From positions 236,755-300,754 of the forward strand of contig CAVOZC010000017.1 in NCBI GenBank assembly GCA_963700865.1: 64,000 nucleotides of DNA. Reading direction: 5' to 3'. The stretch comes from CAVOGJ01 sp963700865. Its GTDB lineage: Bacteria > Planctomycetota > Planctomycetia > Pirellulales > Pirellulaceae. Numbering within the stretch: position 1 is the stretch's first letter; every line of letters starts with the position of its first letter. Below, one piece after another: positions 17,367 to 26,970 of this stretch. Below the pieces are notes generated by a model. The model did not search any database. It was not told the DNA's origin and saw nothing but the letters and a program-made list of their open reading frames with translations. Both the position numbers and the translations under genes were made by a program.

Positions 17367-18632
17367 ATGTCGCGCACGAAATCCAGCGAGATCTACCTGG
17401 ACGCCAACGCCACCACGCCTGTGTTGCATCTGGCGGCGGAAGAAGCCCGCGACGCCATGGAAGATCTGTACGGCAACCCGAGCAGTTCCCACATTACCGG
17501 CTTGCGGGCCCGCTACATTCTTGAATCGACGCGCGAGCTGGCACGTGCCGTGCTCGGCGCGACGACGGGCCGGATTGTCTTTACAAGCGGCGCGACCGAG
17601 GCCATCGAAACGGGCGTCTTTTCCGCGCTCTGCCAGCTGAAGAAGGAGCGGCAGGAAACGCACGATTCCGTCGCGACACGCGAGTCACGACTGCTGCTTT
17701 ACGGCGCCACGGAACATAAGGCGGTGCCGCAAGCGCTGCAACATTGGAATCGTCTGCTCGATATCGGGAACGAGGTCGTGAAGATCCCGGTTAACGCGTC
17801 AGGTGCGCTCGATCTGGAATTTCTCCGCGAGCACATCGACCAGGCCAGCATGATATGTACGATGGCGGTCAACAATGAAACGGGAGTGATCCACGATCTG
17901 GCCGTCATTTCCGAGATCATCGCCGCCGTCGGACGCCCGCTTCCGTGGCTTGTGGACGCCGTGCAGGCCGTGGGCAAGATCGACCTGAGGTTGTCGGAAA
18001 CGACAATCGACTATGCGGCCATCAGCGGTCACAAGATGTATGCCCCTAAGGGTGTGGGTATGCTTTACGTGCGCGACGGAGTCCCCCTGTATCCGTTGCT
18101 GGCGGGGGGTGGCCAGGAAGGGGGTGCCCGTGGCGGCACGGAGAATCTGCCTGGTGTGGCGGCCATGGGTGCCGTGCTCCGGACCTTGCAAGACACCGAC
18201 GGTACTACGTTCCGCAGCCACCAGGTGCTGTCCGATTTCCGCGATCGTCTGGTTGCCAGCCTGCGACGCGCGTTTCCCAAGATCGTTTTCAACACGCCTT
18301 TCGAAACCGCAGTGCCGACGACGATCAATTTCGCCGTCCAGGGGCTGGCGTCGAAGGAACTTCTCGATCTGTTCGACGCGGCGGGCATTCGTGTCAGCTC
18401 CGGTTCGGCATGCGGTTCGGCGATCCAGGGCTCATTCGTCCTCGAGGAAATGGGGCTGGAAAAATGGCGAAGTGAGGGAGCGATTCGCGTTTCGTTCGGT
18501 CCGGCGACGACAATGCATGAGATCGACCAGGCGTGCACCCGGATCGAAGAGGCGGGTCGCGGCGCGTGTCGCACTCGTGCCTGGTCGTTTCGAACGATGC
18601 CGGCGAGGCGGGCGCTCCGATCGACGGTCTGA
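17367..18632 (+). CDS. Cysteine desulfurase (IscS/NifS-type class V aminotransferase)
   Basis: A 421-residue PLP enzyme that removes sulfur from cysteine as an enzyme-bound persulfide for Fe-S cluster or thiolation pathways. It begins with IYLDANATTPVLHLA, contains the PLP lysine in AISGHKMYAPKGVGMLYVR (about residue 218), and has the active-site loop RVSSGSACGSA (Cys near residue 350). After SFGPATTMHEIDQACTRIEE the last 35 residues turn Arg-rich and unlike the family. The next gene begins inside this tail in another frame. Skipping one base near 18560 would join both proteins into one long polypeptide, so the C-terminus may be mis-framed. Confidence 0.88.
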   Translation: MSRTKSSEIYLDANATTPVLHLAAEEARDAMEDLYGNPSSSHITGLRARYILESTRELARAVLGATTGRIVFTSGATEAIETGVFSALCQLKKERQETHDSVATRESRLLLYGATEHKAVPQALQHWNRLLDIGNEVVKIPVNASGALDLEFLREHIDQASMICTMAVNNETGVIHDLAVISEIIAAVGRPLPWLVDAVQAVGKIDLRLSETTIDYAAISGHKMYAPKGVGMLYVRDGVPLYPLLAGGGQEGGARGGTENLPGVAAMGAVLRTLQDTDGTTFRSHQVLSDFRDRLVASLRRAFPKIVFNTPFETAVPTTINFAVQGLASKELLDLFDAAGIRVSSGSACGSAIQGSFVLEEMGLEKWRSEGAIRVSFGPATTMHEIDQACTRIEEAGRGACRTRAWSFRTMPARRALRSTV

Positions 18633-19771
18633 TCCAGCTCAAGAAGGGCTCGATGTGCTCCTGGCTGCTTCTCGACGCAGCCACCAGGCATTGCCTCATT
18701 ATTGATCCGTTCGCCGAGCTGGCTGATCGCATCGAGAGCATTGTCCGTTGCCAGAAAAGCCGCGTACTGGCGATCCTGGATACGCATCGGCACGTTGATC
18801 ATCAATCGCCACGGCGGTTGCTGGCCCACATTTTGCAAAGTTATCTGGTCAGCCCACAGGCGGCGACCGATATCCTGGGCTGGCCGGTGGATACGACGTT
18901 GCAGGTAACCCTGGGGGATGGCTCGCAGGTTCCCGCCCTGCGATTCGCCGGCGAGACGGTCGTGGCCAAGGCGGCTCTGCCCGGACATACGGTCGACGGC
19001 CAGGTCTTTCTCGTGGGAACGCCGGACGAGGCGGGATGCCTGGCACCGCCGCGGACCCGTTTCGCATTCAGCGGCGACACCCTGCTGATTGGCGGCATTG
19101 GACGCACCGATTTCGAAACCAGTTCGGCCAAGCAGATGCTCGATTCGCTGCGAAAGCTCGCGCGCATCGTCGATCCGCACACCATCATCTGTCCAACCCA
19201 TGATTACTCGAACGGGTTTTGCACGACGCTCGCCCATGAGCGAGCCACCAACCGTTTCCTGGATCACATCCTCCGCGACCAGCCGCCGCTCCCCTTAGCC
19301 GACTTTCTGGCCGAGAAACTGAAGATCGATCAAGAGATCGATGATCCGGCAAATTGCGAGCTGGTCTGTGGACGCATCCAGATGGCGAAACCCGAGAATT
19401 CCTCGATCGATATTCGCCCCGATGAGCTGCACGATTTCTTCCAGCAACATCGGACATCCCGCATCATCGACGTCCGAGAGCCACACGAGTTTCGCTTTTC
19501 CCAGGACTGGCAGTCATTCGGGCTGGCCGGTCCGCCGGAAAACATCCCCTTGACCCGCTTGAGCGATTTCCTGCAGTCCTTGCTGTTGGGTGACGGCTCC
19601 GCGGATCGCGACTTGATCTTCATCTGCCGCAGCGGAAATCGCAGTGGCAAAGCGGCGGAAATCGTCCGTCGCCTCGGTGTTGAACGGGCTTGGCACATCG
19701 CCGGCGGCCTGGCTATTGGCGGCTGTGTGGTTCGTCCCGAAGATCAAATAGAAATGGAATACACGATCTGA
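18566..19771 (+). CDS. ETHE1-like metallo-beta-lactamase + rhodanese protein
   Basis: About 400 residues in two domains. The N-terminal MBL fold has the metal motif DTHRHVDH (about residue 75), LPGHTVDGQVFLV, FSGDTLLIGGIGRTDF and CPTHDY, matching persulfide dioxygenases (ETHE1/sulfur dioxygenase), which oxidise glutathione persulfide to sulfite. The C-terminal rhodanese domain (about residues 280-400) has IIDVREPHEF and the active Cys loop CRSGNRSGKAAEIV. Persulfide dioxygenase-rhodanese fusions are known. The start is uncertain: GTG at 18566 is the nearest plausible one and overlaps the desulfurase gene by 67 bases. Pairing with a cysteine desulfurase suggests local sulfane-sulfur handling. 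Confidence 0.82.
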   Translation: MSHSCLVVSNDAGEAGAPIDGLIQLKKGSMCSWLLLDAATRHCLIIDPFAELADRIESIVRCQKSRVLAILDTHRHVDHQSPRRLLAHILQSYLVSPQAATDILGWPVDTTLQVTLGDGSQVPALRFAGETVVAKAALPGHTVDGQVFLVGTPDEAGCLAPPRTRFAFSGDTLLIGGIGRTDFETSSAKQMLDSLRKLARIVDPHTIICPTHDYSNGFCTTLAHERATNRFLDHILRDQPPLPLADFLAEKLKIDQEIDDPANCELVCGRIQMAKPENSSIDIRPDELHDFFQQHRTSRIIDVREPHEFRFSQDWQSFGLAGPPENIPLTRLSDFLQSLLLGDGSADRDLIFICRSGNRSGKAAEIVRRLGVERAWHIAGGLAIGGCVVRPEDQIEMEYTI

Positions 19772-19797
19772 ACGCGAGTCGGAACGAGGATGACAGG

Positions 19798-20611
19798 ATG
19801 CCACTCCACATCGCAATTCATGGTGCCGCGGGCCGCATGGGGCAGCGGTTACTGACGCTGGGCCGCGAGGACGCCGACGTCGAAATCGTCGCCGCCCTGG
19901 AGGGGCCAGACCACCCGCGGCTGGGCGAAGATGCCGGGCAAGTTGCCCACCTGGAACCGTTCGGCTTGCCGCTCAGCAGCGATTTGCCCACGACGACCGA
20001 GGTCGTGATTGACTTTTCGGTACCCGCCGCAGCGGCGGCCATCGCCCGCCGCTGCGCACGCCTGGCAATCCCACTGGTCCTGGCCACCACCGGGTTGGAC
20101 ACCACCGAAGAGGCCGACATTGACGCCGCGGCCCGAGTCGTTCCCGTCGTGTGGGCGCCCAGCATGAGTCCCGCGGTGAACGTGGCCATGCGTTTAACCC
20201 AGATCGCGGCGGGAGCTTTGCGGGGCCACGCAACGGGAGTCGACGTGGAGATTATTGAACGCCACCATCGCTTTAAGGAGGAACGCGCCCAGCGGTACCG
20301 CGTTGCGATTCGGCGAAATCATCACGGAGCAACTGGGACATGCCGAGGCCGTCCATGGGCACGCGGGCGCACCGGTCCGCGAACCGCCAGCGAAATTGGC
20401 TTTCACGCCGTACGTGGCGGCGATAATCCGGGCGAGCATACGATTGTGTTTGGCATGCTGGGAGAAACGCTGGAAATAACGGTCAAGGCGTCCAACCGCG
20501 ATTGCTATGCGCTCGGCGGCGCTGGCAGCCGCCAAGTTTGTGGTTCACCAGCCACCAGGACGGTATTCCATGTTGGATGTCCTGGGTCTCGGTGACGAGC
20601 GATCTGCTTGA
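19798..20611 (+). CDS. dapB: 4-hydroxy-tetrahydrodipicolinate reductase, three frame changes
   Basis: DapB reduces HTPA in lysine and diaminopimelate synthesis. The N-terminus IAIHGAAGRMGQRLL is the nucleotide-binding motif, then WAPSMSPAVNVAMRL and EIIERHHRFKE. The expected APSGTALRFGEIITEQL follows in a second frame, EIGFHAVRGGDNPGEHTIVF returns to the first, and the C-terminus KFVVHQPPGRYSMLDVLGL is in a third, ending at TGA 20609-20611. The breaks lie near 20275, 20390 and 20505. All catalytic elements are present (HH-x3-K, the GTA loop), so a single corrected gene of about 270 codons is likely. The ATG is preceded by GAGG. It follows the rhodanese gene by 26 bases. Confidence 0.85.
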
Positions 20612-20705
20612 TGCCGGCCCGGTCGCGGGTTGCCCGCGGCCAATTCGCCCGGCAAGACGCACCTACCCCACCAACCAACACGCTGCGGAAGGGCAGCCAA
20701 CACCC

Positions 20706-22133
20706 ATGAAACGTGAGCACTACGAAAATCCACTGGTCTTCCGCTACGCTTCTCCGGAAATGTCGCGGCTGTGGAGTCCCCAGCGGAAATTTGAAACCTG
20801 GCGGCAGATGTGGATTGCTTTGGCCGAATCACAACAGCAATTGGGTTTACCGATTTCCGACGCCCAGCTGGAGGAGTTGCGGCGATTCGCCAGTGACATT
20901 AATTGGGATGCTGCGAGAGAACACGAGCATCGACTGCGGCACGATGTCATGGCGCACGTACACGCCTATGGCGATCAGTGCCCGGGGGCCCGCCCCATCA
21001 TCCATTGGGGGGCCACCAGCTGCTTCGTTACCGACAATACCGATTTGATTCTGCTCCGCGCATCGCTTACCCATATTCGCGACCGGCTGGTCGCGGTCAT
21101 CGACCGACTGGCAACGTTCGCGGCGCAGCACCGCGAGTTGGCTTGCCTGGGACTGACCCATCTCCAACCGGCACAGCCGACGACCGTTGGCAAGCGGGCC
21201 TGCCTGTGGGCCTACGATCTGGTGCTCGATCTGAGCGAAGTCGAGCATCGCTTGGCGCGGTTGGCGGCACGGAGTATTCAAGGAACCACAGGCACCCAGG
21301 CTAGTTTCCTCAAGCTGTTTGACGGCGACCACGCGAAAGTGCGGGACCTGCAGCGGCTGGTCGCCGAGAAAATGGGTTTCGAGCAGTGCTACGCGGTCAC
21401 CGGTCAGACGTATCCCCGCAAGATCGATGCCCAGGTGCTCGATGTGCTGTCGGGCATCGCCCAATCAGCGCACAAGGCGGGCACGGACTTGAGGTTGTTG
21501 GCCCACCGCAAGGAAATGGAAGAGCCATTCGAGCCGGACCAAATTGGCTCGTCGGCCATGGCCTACAAACGCAATCCGATGCGCTGCGAGCGGATGTGCT
21601 CGCTCGCCCGCTTCGTGATGACTTTGCAAGCGAGTCCCGCGGCGACGATGGCCACGCAATGGATGGAGCGGACCCTCGATGACAGTGCCAATCGCCGCCT
21701 GGTCTTGCCGCAAGCGTTTCTCGCCACGGACGCGGTGTTGATGCTGTATGAGAATGTGGCCCGCGGGCTGGTCGTTTATCCGCGGGTGATTGCCACGAAT
21801 TTACGGCGCGAGCTACCGTTCATGGCAACCGAAAATATCCTGATGGCGGTCGTCGAAGCGGGTGGGGATCGCCAGGAGCTGCATGAAGTCATTCGTCAGC
21901 ACAGTCAGGCCGCGGCCCTGGTCGTGAAACAGGAAGGAAAGGAAAACGATTTGCTGCAACGACTGGCCGCCGACCCGGCCTTTGCCGGACTTGATCTGGC
22001 GGAACTCGTCGACGAACAACAATTCGTGGGACGCGCGCCCCAGCAGGTCGATGAGTTCCTGGCGGAACACATCGCCCCGCTTCGGCAGCAGTTCGCGGAC
22101 GCCCTTGCCATGGAGGGTGACGTCACCCTATGA
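20706..22133 (+). CDS. purB: Adenylosuccinate lyase
   Basis: A 475-residue member of the fumarase/aspartase superfamily. It removes fumarate from SAICAR and adenylosuccinate in purine synthesis. The N-terminal ENPLVFRYASPEMSRLWS is typical of the longer, eukaryote-like PurB group. HDVMAHVHAYGDQCPGA and GLTHLQPAQPTTVGKR hold the catalytic His regions, and the signature SSAMAYKRNPMRCER contains the mobile catalytic loop. The ATG at 20706 was chosen because upstream residues belong to the dapB tail. The stop overlaps the start of the MutS-like gene (ATGAG) by four bases, so the two are co-translated. Confidence 0.93.
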   Translation: MKREHYENPLVFRYASPEMSRLWSPQRKFETWRQMWIALAESQQQLGLPISDAQLEELRRFASDINWDAAREHEHRLRHDVMAHVHAYGDQCPGARPIIHWGATSCFVTDNTDLILLRASLTHIRDRLVAVIDRLATFAAQHRELACLGLTHLQPAQPTTVGKRACLWAYDLVLDLSEVEHRLARLAARSIQGTTGTQASFLKLFDGDHAKVRDLQRLVAEKMGFEQCYAVTGQTYPRKIDAQVLDVLSGIAQSAHKAGTDLRLLAHRKEMEEPFEPDQIGSSAMAYKRNPMRCERMCSLARFVMTLQASPAATMATQWMERTLDDSANRRLVLPQAFLATDAVLMLYENVARGLVVYPRVIATNLRRELPFMATENILMAVVEAGGDRQELHEVIRQHSQAAALVVKQEGKENDLLQRLAADPAFAGLDLAELVDEQQFVGRAPQQVDEFLAEHIAPLRQQFADALAMEGDVTL

Positions 22134-23978
22134 GCAACGCGATCGCGAGCGCCTACGAATCCCAACGCAGCGAATTGCTGCGGCAAGTCGCCCTTTTACG
22201 AAACCGCGAGGCCTGGCTCTCTCGTGCGCGGGGTGGTGTCTTTCTGGCCTCGCTACTGTGCGCCTTTCTCGGCTGGGCCGGCGCCCCTGCCGCGGCCGTG
22301 TGGTATCTGCTGGCGGCCCTCCTCTTCCTGGGATTCGTGGCCGTAGTCGGCAGGCACGACGAGCTGGCCAGTCGGCGAGCGGTGCTGCAATTGCGGGCCG
22401 AATTGCAACGACAGCAATGGGCCCGTTATGAACGAGATTGGACCGAGGTGCCCGTTCCGACCGTCGAGGTGGCCCGGAGCTACCGCGCCGTGGCCGAGGA
22501 CCTCGATCTGTTCGGCAAGGGTAGCCTCTATCATTGGCTTTGCCGCGCCCGCACCGTGGGTGGCAAGATGCGGTTGCGAGACTGGTTACTTGTGCCCTGT
22601 CACGTCGATACCCTGCGGGAACGCCAAGCGGCAGTCCGGGCCCTGGCAACCCAGCGAACGCTTCGCGACGATCTGGAATTGCACGCACGGCTGCTATCCC
22701 GTAGCGACACTGGCCCGGAGGACCTGGTTGCCTGGGCCGAATCGCCGCGCTGGTACGCGCCCCGCCACACCCTCCAATGGATGGTACGTCTTCTGACACT
22801 GTTGATGGTCTTGCTACCGGGACTGATCTTCTTCCGCATTCTTCCGCCCGCCTGGATCATGGTCGTCCTGGGACAGGTTGGTGTGCATGTGATCGTGAAT
22901 GCCATCTATGTGGGTGGTGTCCATGATCTGTTCAATCGGATTACCGCGGGCAAGGACGAGCTTGTTCACTCGTCACGATTGTTTGAGATGGTCGACAATC
23001 TACCGGCGGAACCACCGCTGCTGGGCCAACTCCAGCGGCAGATGTCCAGCGGGGGAAGGGACTTTCGTCCGGTGCTTGGTGAACTGCAACGAATCATGAA
23101 ACTGGCTGGCGGCCGCCGTTCGTCCATATGGGGCGTGCCCTATGTCGCTATCCAGATCCTTTTCTTCTGGGATTTTCACATCTTGCAATGGTTGGAGGGG
23201 TGGCAGCTAAAAAACGGGGGCTCGGTGCGGCATTGGTATGACGCCGTCTATGAATTGGAAGCCCTCTGCTCGCTCAGCCACGGTCGGGGCGGACCAGCCG
23301 TCATGGCCACTTGCGGAAGTGATCCCTGGCCAGCCGACCTGGGAAGCAATGGGGCTCGGCCATCCGCTACTCCCTCCTCATCGTTGTCGGCGCAATGACG
23401 TCCGGCTGGGCCCCAGCGGGACGTTTCTGCTGGTAACGGGCTCGAACATGTCCGGCAAGAGTACGCTCCTGCGCGCGATTGGCGTCAATACGGTGCTGGC
23501 CCAGGCCGGCGGCTATGTCTGTGCGAAAAAACTGCGATTGCCGCCCGCGCGGATTGCCACCAGCATGCGCGTCACCGATTCGTTGACGGAGGGCGTTTCG
23601 TTTTTCTTCGCCGAGCTGAAGCGGCTGAAGGCGATCGTCGATGACGCCCGCCAGGCCGATCCGGCGGACCATCGGCACCAGCTTTTCTTGCTCGACGAGA
23701 TCCTGCAGGGCACGAATTCCGCGGAACGACACATTGCCGTCGCCCGCGTGATCAAGTTTCTGGTTGCCCAACCGACGCTGGGAGCCGTCTCGACCCATGA
23801 TCTCGAGCTGGCTCGCTCACCCGAATTATCCGGCCACTGTCAAACGGTGCACTTTCGCGAACAATTTGAAACCGTCGCCGGCGAACGGAAAATGACTTTT
23901 GACTATGTGCTCCGCGCAGGCGTCTCGCCCACCACGAATGCGCTCAAGCTGCTGGAGCTGGTCGGATTGGGAGAATAG
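22130..23978 (+). CDS. Membrane-anchored MutS-like ATPase, one frame change
   Basis: About 615 residues. The N-terminal region has two long hydrophobic stretches (about residues 35-72), then a MutS lever/core-like helical region, another hydrophobic pair near residues 220-260, and a C-terminal MutS ATPase with Walker A GSNMSGKSTLLRAIG and Walker B QLFLLDEILQGTNSAER. It lacks the mismatch-binding domain I of MutS. Such membrane MutS-like proteins (MutS-related, often beside metabolic genes) have no established role in mismatch repair. The core and ATPase are in different frames; the change lies near 23275-23285. Both parts are highly family-like, so one gene is inferred. Confidence 0.8.
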
Positions 23979-24186
23979 ATCGGACCATCCGCGTTGGGCC
24001 GCGGTTGTTGAGTGGCGACGTGGACCATCCGCAGCGGTCGGTCACACGGAGATTTCGCGGACATCTCGGTTTCGAGCCGTGCCTGCACGGGATATATTGA
24101 AAAAAGCAATCCGCCGGTGCCAGTTCGTCGCCCGGCGGCGATCGCCGTCGGCAAATCAAAAACCTGTCCGCGGAGAGCATCCGATC

Positions 24187-25713
24187 ATGCCCGACGAGCC
24201 CGCCTCGCAGCCACCTCCAGCGGAGTCCGTATCGGCCGACTTGCGGCCACTCTCCACCCCGCTTCTGGAGGACGAACCGGCCCTTGTGCTCGATCCAGCA
24301 GGTCGCATCACATGGGCCAATGCGGCGGCTCAGCGGACGTTGGGCAGCAATGGACGGGCGCTCGAGAACGTGCCGTTCCACAACTTCATCCCTCCCAAGC
24401 GCCACGAGCAAATCGACGATTTGCTGACGCGCTGCCGAGCCGGCGAGGCGATCCGCAATGTCGAATGTGTCCGGCAAACGGCAACCGGTCAGACCTATCC
24501 CGTGTCGTTGACCTTCGCCCGAATTTCGGACGCGGCCGGAAATACGTCGGCGGTCGCCGTCAATATCAGGGATATTTCGGAATTGAAGCTGCTCGAAGCT
24601 CGACTGCAGCGGATGACCAAGGTGTTCATGGACGCCGCGGACCCCATTATCATTCGGGATCTCCAGGGTCGGATCGTCGAGGTGAATGATGAAGTCGAGC
24701 GGACGTATGGTTGGTCCCGCGATGAACTTATCGGTAAGTTATCCCTCGCCGCGTTGCCAGAAGAGTGGCATGCGAAATTCGAGGACCTGCTGCAGCGTTG
24801 CCTCCGCGGTGAACCGATCCGTAATCTTGAAGTGGAAGTGCCGGACAAACGGGGAAACATGTTGTGCGTTCTGGCGACCATCTCGTTGTTGACCGGTGAA
24901 TCGGGAGAACCGCTGGGCATCGCACAGATCGTCAAGAATGTCACCGACCTGAAACGCGCGATGGAGGAGGTTGAGCGCACGAATCGCGAATTGGAACAAT
25001 TCGCGGCCGTGGTCGCTCATGACCTGCAACAACCGCTCAGTACGGTGAAAGGCTACTGCGATCTGCTGGAACGCCATCATCGGGAAGAGCTTAGCCCTCC
25101 AACGCTGGATTTTGTGGAGAAAGTCAGCGGCGGCATTCAACAAGCTCAACGGCTTGTCGGCGAACTGCTGAAATATGCCTGTCTGGACAAGCAAACGAAA
25201 CCGCCGGGACCCGTATCCGCCAGCGACGCCGTACAGCGCGCCATGTCAAATTTGCAGGGGCTGATCGACGCAACCGGCGCCACAATTACGATTCACGACT
25301 TACCGTTCGTCTTGTGTGATGCATCGCAACTTGTGCAACTCTTCGAAAACCTGCTGGCCAACGCCTTGAAGTACCGCGGCTCGCAGGATCCTCGGATTCA
25401 AATTTCCGCCAAGCGGCACGGGCGGCACTGCGTGCTGTGTGTCGCCGACAACGGCATGGGCATTGATGCGGCGGATCACAAGCGAATCTTCGACATTTTC
25501 ACCCGGCTCCACGCCAAGGATGACTTTCCCGGCACCGGCATCGGTCTGGCGATCTGTCGCAAGATTGTGGAACGGCACGGCGGCCGTATCTGGGTGGATT
25601 CGCAGGCCGGCAGCGGCAGCCGCTTTCAGTTCCGACTGCCGCTCCCGGCCGAAAACGCCACCCACGATCAGGCGACCGTCGGCGAACACCCTTCCGCCAG
25701 CGATCCCCCCTAG
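24187..25713 (+). CDS. Soluble PAS-PAS histidine kinase
   Basis: A 508-residue sensor kinase without membrane segments. Two PAS domains occupy about residues 30-135 (LVLDPAGRITWANAAAQRTL) and 145-260 (DPIIIRDLQGRIVEVNDEVE). A HisKA domain follows with FAAVVAHDLQQPLSTVKGY, where the His is the phosphorylation site. The HATPase domain has QLFENLLANALKYRG (N box), DNGMGID (G1) and GTGIGLAICRKIVERHGG (G2). The layout resembles cytoplasmic light, redox or ligand sensors of the bacteriophytochrome-kinase type but without a visible cofactor site. There is no adjacent response regulator. The ATG at 24187 was selected because the upstream frame is Arg-rich. It lies just upstream of the PAS-like/TspO/rhodopsin region. 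Confidence 0.9.
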   Translation: MPDEPASQPPPAESVSADLRPLSTPLLEDEPALVLDPAGRITWANAAAQRTLGSNGRALENVPFHNFIPPKRHEQIDDLLTRCRAGEAIRNVECVRQTATGQTYPVSLTFARISDAAGNTSAVAVNIRDISELKLLEARLQRMTKVFMDAADPIIIRDLQGRIVEVNDEVERTYGWSRDELIGKLSLAALPEEWHAKFEDLLQRCLRGEPIRNLEVEVPDKRGNMLCVLATISLLTGESGEPLGIAQIVKNVTDLKRAMEEVERTNRELEQFAAVVAHDLQQPLSTVKGYCDLLERHHREELSPPTLDFVEKVSGGIQQAQRLVGELLKYACLDKQTKPPGPVSASDAVQRAMSNLQGLIDATGATITIHDLPFVLCDASQLVQLFENLLANALKYRGSQDPRIQISAKRHGRHCVLCVADNGMGIDAADHKRIFDIFTRLHAKDDFPGTGIGLAICRKIVERHGGRIWVDSQAGSGSRFQFRLPLPAENATHDQATVGEHPSASDPP

Positions 25714-25917
25714 GACGCCAGCCACCAGGGGCGGAAACCAACCGATGGCCTGGCCCGAGCCGTTCCGGACATTTCTTCCAAGTGCCGACCGCGGAGGTGA
25801 CCGTTGGCAATTCTGGCCGAGTCGTGGGGGATCTGGTAGGATCTGGGGTAACGATCACTCCGATCCATTAGGCGCTCTCTGTCACCCCCGCGCTCCCTTG
25901 CACCCCGGCGAGCCATC

Positions 25918-26475
25918 ATGTTGTCCAAGGCAGTCAAGTACCGATACCGAGTCAACGCGGCCGACGAACTCGAATGGGTGGATCGCCTCTGGATCGCGTT
26001 TGCCGAGGAAAACGGCGCTGCCGAATTGACGCCCAGTTCCGTACTCGGCCATTGCCTGTGGGACTTTCTCGCGGACGAGGAAACGCGGAATTGCTATCGG
26101 GACATTCATAAGCGAGTCCGCGCTAGTGGCAAATCCGTCGTGCTGCCGTTCCGCTGTGATTCTCCCTCATTGCAGCGATTTATGCGGATGACCATTCGTG
26201 CTGCGAAAGACGGCGCATTGATGTACGAGAGCCAGTTGCTGCGCGTCGAACCGCAGCGATCCCTGAATGCCCTGGATGCGACTACCCCGCGTTCCCATGC
26301 GGTGCTGACGATGTGCAGTTGCTGTAAGCGAGCCCTCGTCGAGCCCGCGGGATGGCTGGAAATGGAAGACGTTTCCGCGCGGCTGAAATTGGCTGAAACG
26401 CCAAAGGTTCCCGAGCTCCGCTATACCACGTGTCCCGATTGTGCCCATGCGCTGGAGCACGCCGGTGTCTCGTGA
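25918..26475 (+). CDS. PAS-like protein with C-terminal Cys pairs
   Basis: A 185-residue soluble protein. Residues about 10-105 look like a PAS-type sensory fold (AENGAAELTPSSVLGHCLWD, then HKRVRASGKSVVLPFRCDSP). The C-terminal 50 residues carry CSCCK and a later CPDC, a probable zinc- or cluster-binding pair. I have the impression of a small family of such proteins but cannot name it. The ATG at 25918 follows an AT-poor leader with no strong ribosome binding site. Its stop is one base from the tspO start, so the two form an operon, and it may sense redox or light state for the downstream genes; this is inference. Confidence 0.65.
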   Translation: MLSKAVKYRYRVNAADELEWVDRLWIAFAEENGAAELTPSSVLGHCLWDFLADEETRNCYRDIHKRVRASGKSVVLPFRCDSPSLQRFMRMTIRAAKDGALMYESQLLRVEPQRSLNALDATTPRSHAVLTMCSCCKRALVEPAGWLEMEDVSARLKLAETPKVPELRYTTCPDCAHALEHAGVS

Positions 26476-26476
26476 G

Positions 26477-26962
26477 ATGACCTCCCGCGCCCGCTGGGGC
26501 GGACTCGTCGTCTTCCTGGTGCTCTGCCTGATGGCGGGTGGCCTGGGTGCCGTCGCCACCACACCACAAATTGATACCTGGTACCGCACGCTTGCCAAAC
26601 CGGCTTGGAACCCACCTGACCGGATCTTCGGTCCCGTCTGGACGACGCTCTACCTCATGATGGCTGTTTCCGGCTGGTTGGTGTGGCGTCGCGGGGGCTG
26701 GAAAGCCGCGTCGCTTCCCCTCGCGCTGTTTGTCACGCAATTGCTGCTCAACGTTGCCTGGTCCTGGATCTTCTTTGGCCTGCACCAACCTGGCTGGGCC
26801 TTTTTGGAGATCCTCCTGCTGTGGCTGGCGATTGCCATCACGATGGCTTTCTTCTTTCGCCGGTCTCTCGCCGCCGGTTGGCTGTTGGCACCCTACCTGG
26901 CGTGGGTCAGCTTTGCCGCCATGCTAAATTTCGCGATTTGGCAAATGAACCAAGGCATTTAA
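26477..26962 (+). CDS. tspO: TspO/MBR family protein (tryptophan-rich sensory protein)
   Basis: A 161-residue five-helix membrane protein. Motifs are KPAWNPPDRIFGPVWTTLYL between helices 1 and 2, the Trp-rich NVAWSWIFFGLHQPGWAF, and AMLNFAIWQMN at the end. TspO binds and turns over tetrapyrroles and, in Rhodobacter, modulates carotenoid and bacteriochlorophyll gene expression in response to oxygen. Placement about 730 bases upstream of a rhodopsin-carotenoid operon and directly after a PAS-like gene suggests a regulatory link here too. The ATG at 26477 follows the previous stop by one base. Confidence 0.92.
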   Translation: MTSRARWGGLVVFLVLCLMAGGLGAVATTPQIDTWYRTLAKPAWNPPDRIFGPVWTTLYLMMAVSGWLVWRRGGWKAASLPLALFVTQLLLNVAWSWIFFGLHQPGWAFLEILLLWLAIAITMAFFFRRSLAAGWLLAPYLAWVSFAAMLNFAIWQMNQGI

Positions 26963-26970
26963 GCGGCAAG

